NCBI GenBank assembly: GCA_030672805.1
Contig: DAOVFR010000070.1
Span: forward strand, 1-9,864
DNA from: Candidatus Krumholzibacteriota bacterium
GTDB lineage: Bacteria; Krumholzibacteriota; Krumholzibacteriia; Krumholzibacteriales; Krumholzibacteriaceae
Direction of reading: 5' to 3'
DNA: 9,864 nt
Within the stretch, counting starts at the first letter, position 1; every line of letters starts with the position of its first letter. Both the position numbers and the translations under genes were made by a program. Positions 5,766 to 9,864 of the stretch are shown here, one piece after another. The notes beneath the pieces were generated by a model, which searched no databases, was not told the DNA's origin, and was given only the letters and a program-made list of their open reading frames with translations.

Positions 5766-5794
5766 TTGCCTTCTCGTCACGAATGATTTATACT
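5766..5794 (+). promoter_or_regulatory. Promoter of the tetR-efflux operon
   Basis: TTGCCT (5766-5771, 4/6) and TATACT (5789-5794, 5/6) are spaced 17 bases apart in the AT-rich gap between larA and tetR. Initiation near 5801 would fall at the edge of the palindrome described next. No other promoter is evident before the efflux genes. Confidence 0.65.
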
Positions 5795-5806
5795 CATGCT
5801 AATTAA

Positions 5807-5821
5807 ATGACCAATAGTCAT
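5807..5821. promoter_or_regulatory. Palindrome ATGAC-N5-GTCAT, probable TetR operator
   Basis: Perfect 5-bp arms surround CAATA, whose outermost pair is the only mismatched pair in the 15 bases. It begins 12 bases after the -10 box, about +6 to +20 of the transcript, an ideal place for a repressor. The size and TGAC...GTCA ends are common for TetR/AcrR operators. Binding by the neighbouring regulator is inferred. Confidence 0.6.
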
Positions 5822-5852
5822 ATATTAGGCACTTGTTGAAGAAAGCTGCAAT

Positions 5853-6455
5853 ATGGGAACCGCTGAGAGACGGCAAAGAGAGAAGGAAAAGCGGAGAAAC
5901 GACATCATCGATGCAGCAGAGAAGGTCTTCTTCTCCAAGGGTCTCGACGGGGCGACGATGGAGGAGGTCGCCGAAGAGGCCGAGCTGAGCAAGGGGACAC
6001 TGTATCTCTACTTTCAGAGAAAGGATGATCTGTATGGAGCGATCGCGGGCAGAGCGATCAAATTGTTGACGGCCCGCTTCGAGGAGGCCATCGCCCGTCA
6101 CGTGAGGGGCATCGAAAGGGTCGGGGCTATCGGCGATGCCTATATCGGTTTCTATCATCAATATCCGGATTACTTCAATGCCCTGCTGCATCACCAGGGG
6201 CACAGGATCGAGGAGTTCACGTCGGACAACCCCCTCGAGGCGCTGGTGAAAGCGATCCGGTCCGGTATCGAGGACGGGTCGATCAAGAGCGAACTCGATC
6301 CACTCAAAACGGCTGTCATCCTGTGGGGGCAAACCAGCGGCATCCTGCAGGTTGCATATATGCGATGCGATGCGTTGAAGGAGGCCTACGCAATCAATCC
6401 GGAAGAGATCATCTCGTACTGCCTGGAGATGATCCATTCGATGCTGAAAGCGTGA
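5853..6455 (+). CDS. TetR/AcrR-family transcriptional regulator
   Basis: A 200-residue repressor-type protein. The N-terminal DNA-binding domain is clear: a basic leader, then IIDAAEKVFFSKG, and the helix-turn-helix at about residues 35-55 (TMEEVAEEAELSKGTLYLYF) followed by KDDLY. Residues ~65-200 form the helical ligand-binding and dimer domain, with little conserved sequence. It is the first gene of the efflux operon, with 33 bases to the outer-membrane gene. Its promoter carries a palindrome, so self-repression relieved by a pump substrate is the likely logic. The Shine-Dalgarno is weak (GAAGAAAG, 10-17 bases upstream), which fits low repressor levels. Ligand unknown. Confidence 0.92.
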   Translation: MGTAERRQREKEKRRNDIIDAAEKVFFSKGLDGATMEEVAEEAELSKGTLYLYFQRKDDLYGAIAGRAIKLLTARFEEAIARHVRGIERVGAIGDAYIGFYHQYPDYFNALLHHQGHRIEEFTSDNPLEALVKAIRSGIEDGSIKSELDPLKTAVILWGQTSGILQVAYMRCDALKEAYAINPEEIISYCLEMIHSMLKA

Positions 6456-6488
6456 TGGGACCCAGGCGCCGTGAATAGGAGAATGGAT

Positions 6489-7898
6489 ATGTTCGGCAGA
6501 ACCGTGCTCGTGTTTATCGTTGTGGTATCAGCACCGTCGATATCGTTCTCTGCCGACCTGGAATGGTACGTCCGGGAGGGGCTATCGAACAATCTGGTCC
6601 TCAAACAGATCGATATCTCGTACCGACAGAGCCTCGAGGCGCTTCAGGAAGCGAAGGGTACGTTCTTGCCGTCGATCAGCATCGAGGCACGGTATTCCCG
6701 GGCGGGGGGCGGCCGCGAGATCATTGTCCCGATAGGAGACCTGATGAACCCGGTATACGGGACACTGAACGAACTGCTCGTAGCACAGGGTCTTCCCCCG
6801 AAATCGTTCCCGACGCTGGAGAACGAAATCACCCCGTTCCTGAGGGAGAGGGAGCAGGAGACAAAGATACGGATCGTTCAGCCGGTTTTTCAGCCGGCCA
6901 TCTATTACAATTACAGGATAAAGAGCAGTCTCAGCAGGGCCCGCCGCGCTGAACGGGAGGCGTTCAAACGGCAACTGGTCGCCGATATCAAAACGGCATA
7001 CTTCAATTACTTTAAAACAGTGCGGGTCGCGGAACTTCTTTCAGAAACCCGTGCGCTGCTCGAAGAAAACCTGAGAATTAGCGAGAGCCTGTTCAAAAAC
7101 CGGAAAGCAACGAAGGATGTCGTATTCAGGGCGAGGGCCGAGATCAGCGCCTTGGAGCAGGATCGGGCCGAGGCGGAGAGGGACCGGAGACTTGCCGCGG
7201 CCTATTTCAACTTCCTGCTGAACCGCCCGCGGGATGCCGCGATCGACCCGCCGGAGGAAGCAGTTTCCACGGAACAGCCGCCGGCCGATCTCGAGTCGTC
7301 GGTGAAAACGGCGCTGCAGCACCGGGAGGAGATCGACCAGCTCGGCCTCGCGATCGAGGCGGCCGGCAACGGCGTCAGGCTGGCGGGCAGCGGCTACCTG
7401 CCGTCGGTCAATGTCGTGCTGGATTACGGTATCCAGGGGGAGGAGTACCGGTTCACCGACGAGGACGATTTCTGGATGGGATCCATCCTGTTCGAGTGGA
7501 ACCTGTTCGACGGATTCCAGAAGAAGGCGCGGCGCGACAGGGCGGTTCTCGAGAAGAAACATCTTGAAACGCGTTTCGAGCAGCTCAGGGCTCGGATCAG
7601 GCTCCAGGTGCAGGAGGCATACGACAACCTTCACGTTGCACGGATGGGAATCGATTCGGCACGCGACCGTGTCGCCAGCGCCCGGTTCTCATTCGACATC
7701 GTACGGAGGAAATACAGGGAGGGGATGTCCCCCCAGATAGAGTTCCTCGATGCCCGCAATACACTCACGAGTGCCGAGGTATCGCGGATAGTCGCGGTCT
7801 ATGATTACCGGATCAGACTTGCCGAGTTCGAGCGCGTGACCGCGGCGGGCCGGCATGACGATGAGGCGGAACGGAGAGATTCCGAATCCGGAGGATAA
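6489..7898 (+). CDS. TolC-family outer membrane efflux protein
   Basis: A 469-residue outer-membrane channel subunit that should trimerise and give the RND pump an exit to the outside. I chose ATG 6489 because AGGAG (6477-6481) is seven bases upstream. Earlier GTG 6471 and ATG 6483 would put the Shine-Dalgarno inside the gene or one base away. The N-terminus is a signal peptide (FGRTVLVFIVVVSAPSISFSA, cleavage likely before DLEW). Two OEP repeats follow. Each has long helical stretches rich in A, E, R and L (DIKTAYFNYFKTVRVAELL; RARIRLQVQEAYDNLHVA) and beta segments such as GSILFEWNLFDG. The C-terminus is charged and short. It ends one base before the adaptor start, so the genes are co-translated. 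Confidence 0.92.
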   Translation: MFGRTVLVFIVVVSAPSISFSADLEWYVREGLSNNLVLKQIDISYRQSLEALQEAKGTFLPSISIEARYSRAGGGREIIVPIGDLMNPVYGTLNELLVAQGLPPKSFPTLENEITPFLREREQETKIRIVQPVFQPAIYYNYRIKSSLSRARRAEREAFKRQLVADIKTAYFNYFKTVRVAELLSETRALLEENLRISESLFKNRKATKDVVFRARAEISALEQDRAEAERDRRLAAAYFNFLLNRPRDAAIDPPEEAVSTEQPPADLESSVKTALQHREEIDQLGLAIEAAGNGVRLAGSGYLPSVNVVLDYGIQGEEYRFTDEDDFWMGSILFEWNLFDGFQKKARRDRAVLEKKHLETRFEQLRARIRLQVQEAYDNLHVARMGIDSARDRVASARFSFDIVRRKYREGMSPQIEFLDARNTLTSAEVSRIVAVYDYRIRLAEFERVTAAGRHDDEAERRDSESGG

Positions 7899-7899
7899 C

Positions 7900-8958
7900 A
7901 TGATGGTACGATTTTCAAAGATCCTGATCTCGGCGGCCCTGGTCGCAGCGGCAGGGGGCGGCTGCAGCCGCGAGGCGCGGGATGACCGCATCGACGAGAG
8001 GATAAGCGTCCGGGCGGCGGCGGTCGTCCGGAGAGATGTTTCCCTTCCCATCATCACCAGTGGAGTTCTCTCGTCCGAAGCGGAGAAATCGCTTTCCTTC
8101 AAAACGGGTGGGATCGTCAGGGAGATCGCTGTTGATGAGGGCGATGTGGTGAGGAAGGGGATGGTGATGGCAGCGCTCGATCTCTCCGAGATCAGGGCGC
8201 ACGCGGCCCGGGCACGCAGCGCGTACGAGAAGGCCGGGAGGGATCATGAACGAATGGAACGGCTGTTTGCCGACAGCGTTGCGACACTCGAACAGCTCCA
8301 GAACGCCGCCACCGGAGTCGAGGTTGCTTCGGCCGACCTGAGAGTCGCCGAGTTCAACCTGGAGCATTCGATCATCTCGGCACCGGAAGACGGACGTATC
8401 CTGAAACGGTTCGTTGAGGCCAACGAACTGGTCTCGCCCGGAAGGCCGGTCTTTCTGTTCGGGTCGGGGGGAAGGGAGTGGATCGTGAGGGTCGGAGTGA
8501 CCGACCGTGACGTTGTGAGGCTCCAGTTGGGGGATTCCGCGACCGTCCTCGTCGATGCCTATCCCGGGATCAGCTTCGGAGCCGCCGTGACGGAGATTGC
8601 CGGGTTTGCAGATCCCATGACGGGAACCTACGAGGTGGAGCTGGCGGTGCGTCCGGGCGGTTACAGGTTCGTATCCGGCTTCGTTGCCCGGACCGAGATC
8701 GAACCGCGTCTTACAGAATCCTTCACGATGATCCCGATCGAAGCCCTGGTCGAGGCGGACGGGAGAAACGGGTTTGTTTTCTCTCCCGATGCCGTGCGGC
8801 AGACGGTGAAAAAGATACCCGTCGTCATCGGCGAGGTATTCGGGGCGGAGATCGCCGTCACGGGCGGCCTGGAGGGTGTTGACGAGGTGGTGACCGACGG
8901 GGCTCCCTATCTCTCGGACGGATCAGGCATACGGATCGTCAGCGGCGGGGAGCGTTAA
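7900..8958 (+). CDS. RND efflux membrane fusion (periplasmic adaptor) protein
   Basis: A 352-residue HlyD/AcrA-type adaptor linking the inner-membrane pump to the TolC-like channel. ATG 7900 is chosen because GGAGG (7890-7894) lies five bases upstream and gives a proper N-terminal signal (KILISAALVAAAGGGC). C22 suggests a lipoprotein, although the lipobox (GGGC) lacks the usual L at -3. Residues ~65-94 form the first half of the lipoyl-like barrel (GGIVREIAVDEGDVVRKG). A short helical hairpin follows to ~150, with EKAGRDHERMERLFAD and LEQLQNAATGVEVA. Then comes the second lipoyl half (SIISAPEDGRILKRF), a beta barrel (VRVGVTDRDVVRLQLGDSA) and a membrane-proximal domain. The stop overlaps a mini-ORF that leads into the pump gene. 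Confidence 0.93.
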   Translation: MMVRFSKILISAALVAAAGGGCSREARDDRIDERISVRAAAVVRRDVSLPIITSGVLSSEAEKSLSFKTGGIVREIAVDEGDVVRKGMVMAALDLSEIRAHAARARSAYEKAGRDHERMERLFADSVATLEQLQNAATGVEVASADLRVAEFNLEHSIISAPEDGRILKRFVEANELVSPGRPVFLFGSGGREWIVRVGVTDRDVVRLQLGDSATVLVDAYPGISFGAAVTEIAGFADPMTGTYEVELAVRPGGYRFVSGFVARTEIEPRLTESFTMIPIEALVEADGRNGFVFSPDAVRQTVKKIPVVIGEVFGAEIAVTGGLEGVDEVVTDGAPYLSDGSGIRIVSGGER

Positions 8959-8999
8959 TGATGGCCATCCGGCACACGAGGGAGAGCGGTACGGTATGA
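8958..8999 (+). CDS. 13-codon ORF bridging adaptor and pump genes (possible coupling leader)
   Basis: The frame begins at the last base of the adaptor stop (TAATG), or at a second ATG three bases on. It encodes MMAIRHTRESGTV and ends in a TGA that overlaps the pump ATG (ATGA). GGGGAG (8947-8952) is a suitable Shine-Dalgarno for the ATG at 8961. Its role, if any, would be to carry ribosomes onto the pump start. The alternative is simple spacer sequence with the pump using its own AGGGAG (8979-8984), which lies inside this ORF. Confidence 0.35.
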   Translation: MMAIRHTRESGTV

Positions 9000-9864
9000 G
9001 ACTTCCGGGATTTGCCATAGAGAATCACCAGTTTTCCATTGTTGTCGTTCTGCTGCTCGTCATATCGGGTATCGTATCGTTTGTTACGATGCCGCGCTCG
9101 GAGGACCCGCAGCTGTCCATCCCCGGTTCGAGCGTTATCGTTATCTACCCCGGAGCGAGCACGATCGACCTGGAACGTCTCGTCGCCGGGCCGATCGAGG
9201 AAGTGATCAACGAACTCGAGGATATCAAGATGCTCGTATCACACACGGAAGACGGTCTGGCGTTCGTCGAGGTCGAATTCGAGATGGGAAGCGATCCCGA
9301 CGAGAAGTTCTCCGATGTCGTTCAAAAAGTCAACAGCATCCGGGACGAACTCCCCGACGGTATAATGAACATAGATCTGCACAAGTGGTCGGTCACCGAC
9401 GTGATAATACTGCAGCTTGCCATAGTGTCCGAAAACGCAGCCTACAGGGATCTGGAAAACGAAGCTGAAGAGTTGAAGAGAACTCTCGAAACCGTTCCGG
9501 GGGTCATGGAGATCGAGACGATGGCCTACCCGGAACAGGAGGTACGTGCAGCGGTCGATCTCGATAAAATGTCCCGGCTGGGAATTTCCCTGGACCAGGT
9601 GATGCATGCGATCCGGAGCGGTAACGCGAACATACCCGGCGGGAGCGTTGACATCGGAAGCAGGAAATTCAATATAAGAACCAGCGGCGATTTCGACTCG
9701 ATCGACGACATCCGGAACACGATCGTCCATTCGAGAAACGGGAGGATCGTCTACCTGAAGGATATCGCCGACGTGAGGTTCGATTATGCGGATGAGACCT
9801 ACATGGCAAGGTTCAACGGGGAGCGTGCCGTCTTCGTCACGGTCGAGCAGAAAGAGGGAACCAA
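8996..9864 (+). CDS. RND-family efflux pump (HAE1/AcrB-like), N-terminal part
   Basis: The first ~289 residues of what should be a ~1000-residue proton-driven inner-membrane exporter; the window ends inside the gene. The start MRLPGFAIENHQFSIVVVLL matches the family N-terminus, with membrane segment 1 at about residues 13-31. MPRSEDPQ then leads into the periplasmic porter domain: YPGAS (51-55), LVAGPIEEVINEL, FEMGSDPD, VPGVMEIE, and later RIVYLKDIADVRF and FNGERAVFVTVEQKEGT. All are typical RND porter positions. It follows the adaptor by 37 bases, giving the gene order regulator, channel, adaptor, pump. The proton-relay aspartates of membrane segment 4 lie beyond the window, so activity cannot be judged. 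Substrates are unknown. Confidence 0.93.
   Translation, partial: MRLPGFAIENHQFSIVVVLLLVISGIVSFVTMPRSEDPQLSIPGSSVIVIYPGASTIDLERLVAGPIEEVINELEDIKMLVSHTEDGLAFVEVEFEMGSDPDEKFSDVVQKVNSIRDELPDGIMNIDLHKWSVTDVIILQLAIVSENAAYRDLENEAEELKRTLETVPGVMEIETMAYPEQEVRAAVDLDKMSRLGISLDQVMHAIRSGNANIPGGSVDIGSRKFNIRTSGDFDSIDDIRNTIVHSRNGRIVYLKDIADVRFDYADETYMARFNGERAVFVTVEQKEGT

Noticed and set aside
1..9864. CRISPR array, tRNA, rRNA or complete insertion sequence
   Set aside because: No regularly spaced repeats, cloverleaf sequences, rRNA motifs or transposase proteins were seen on either strand.

Overview
The window is bacterial, and the proteins point to a Gram-negative with an outer membrane. It carries a TolC/MFP/RND efflux operon and the remains of a secreted protein that ends in a FlgD-Ig / type IX-like C-terminal domain. 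That C-terminal type, fused to an RCC1-like repeat, is common in the FCB group and candidate phyla such as Eisenbacteria or Krumholzibacteriota. This assignment is an inference from protein style only. Most of the window is GC-rich, but the first ~1020 bases are visibly AT-rich and read as a foreign insert.

Region 1 (1-1023): an AT-rich block with a two-gene RHH antitoxin / PIN toxin module under a consensus sigma70 promoter. The less obvious signal is an attC-like folded recombination site just upstream. It has paired R and L boxes, one bulged base on the 5' side and a paired inner stem, and it ends in GTTAGAC. The exact inverse, GTCTAAC, lies 10 bases after the toxin stop. I read the module as a probable integron gene cassette. 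The 3' attC is not complete.

Region 2 (1024-2074): GC-rich DNA resumes with a headless fragment of an RCC1-repeat / FlgD-Ig protein, then a cysteine-rich DUF3795 protein.

Region 3 (2168-5758): metabolic genes. These are an aspartate-type aminotransferase, a carbamate kinase (ArcC) and a LarA-type nickel-pincer racemase homologue with all catalytic residues kept. A 14-bp hairpin plus T7 tract sits directly against the arcC start codon and also hides its Shine-Dalgarno. A good sigma70 promoter in the arcC-larA gap suggests larA is transcribed separately.

Region 4 (5766-9864): tetR - tolC - MFP - RND, a complete tripartite efflux operon except that the pump gene runs off the window. A promoter with an adjacent palindrome in front of tetR suggests self-repression. 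A 13-codon ORF bridges the MFP stop and the RND start by overlapping stop/start codons.

I see no tRNA, rRNA, CRISPR array or intact insertion sequence. The candidate 'hidden' system is the putative integron cassette. The other notable items are the attenuator-like arcC leader and the aminotransferase/ArcC/LarA neighbourhood.
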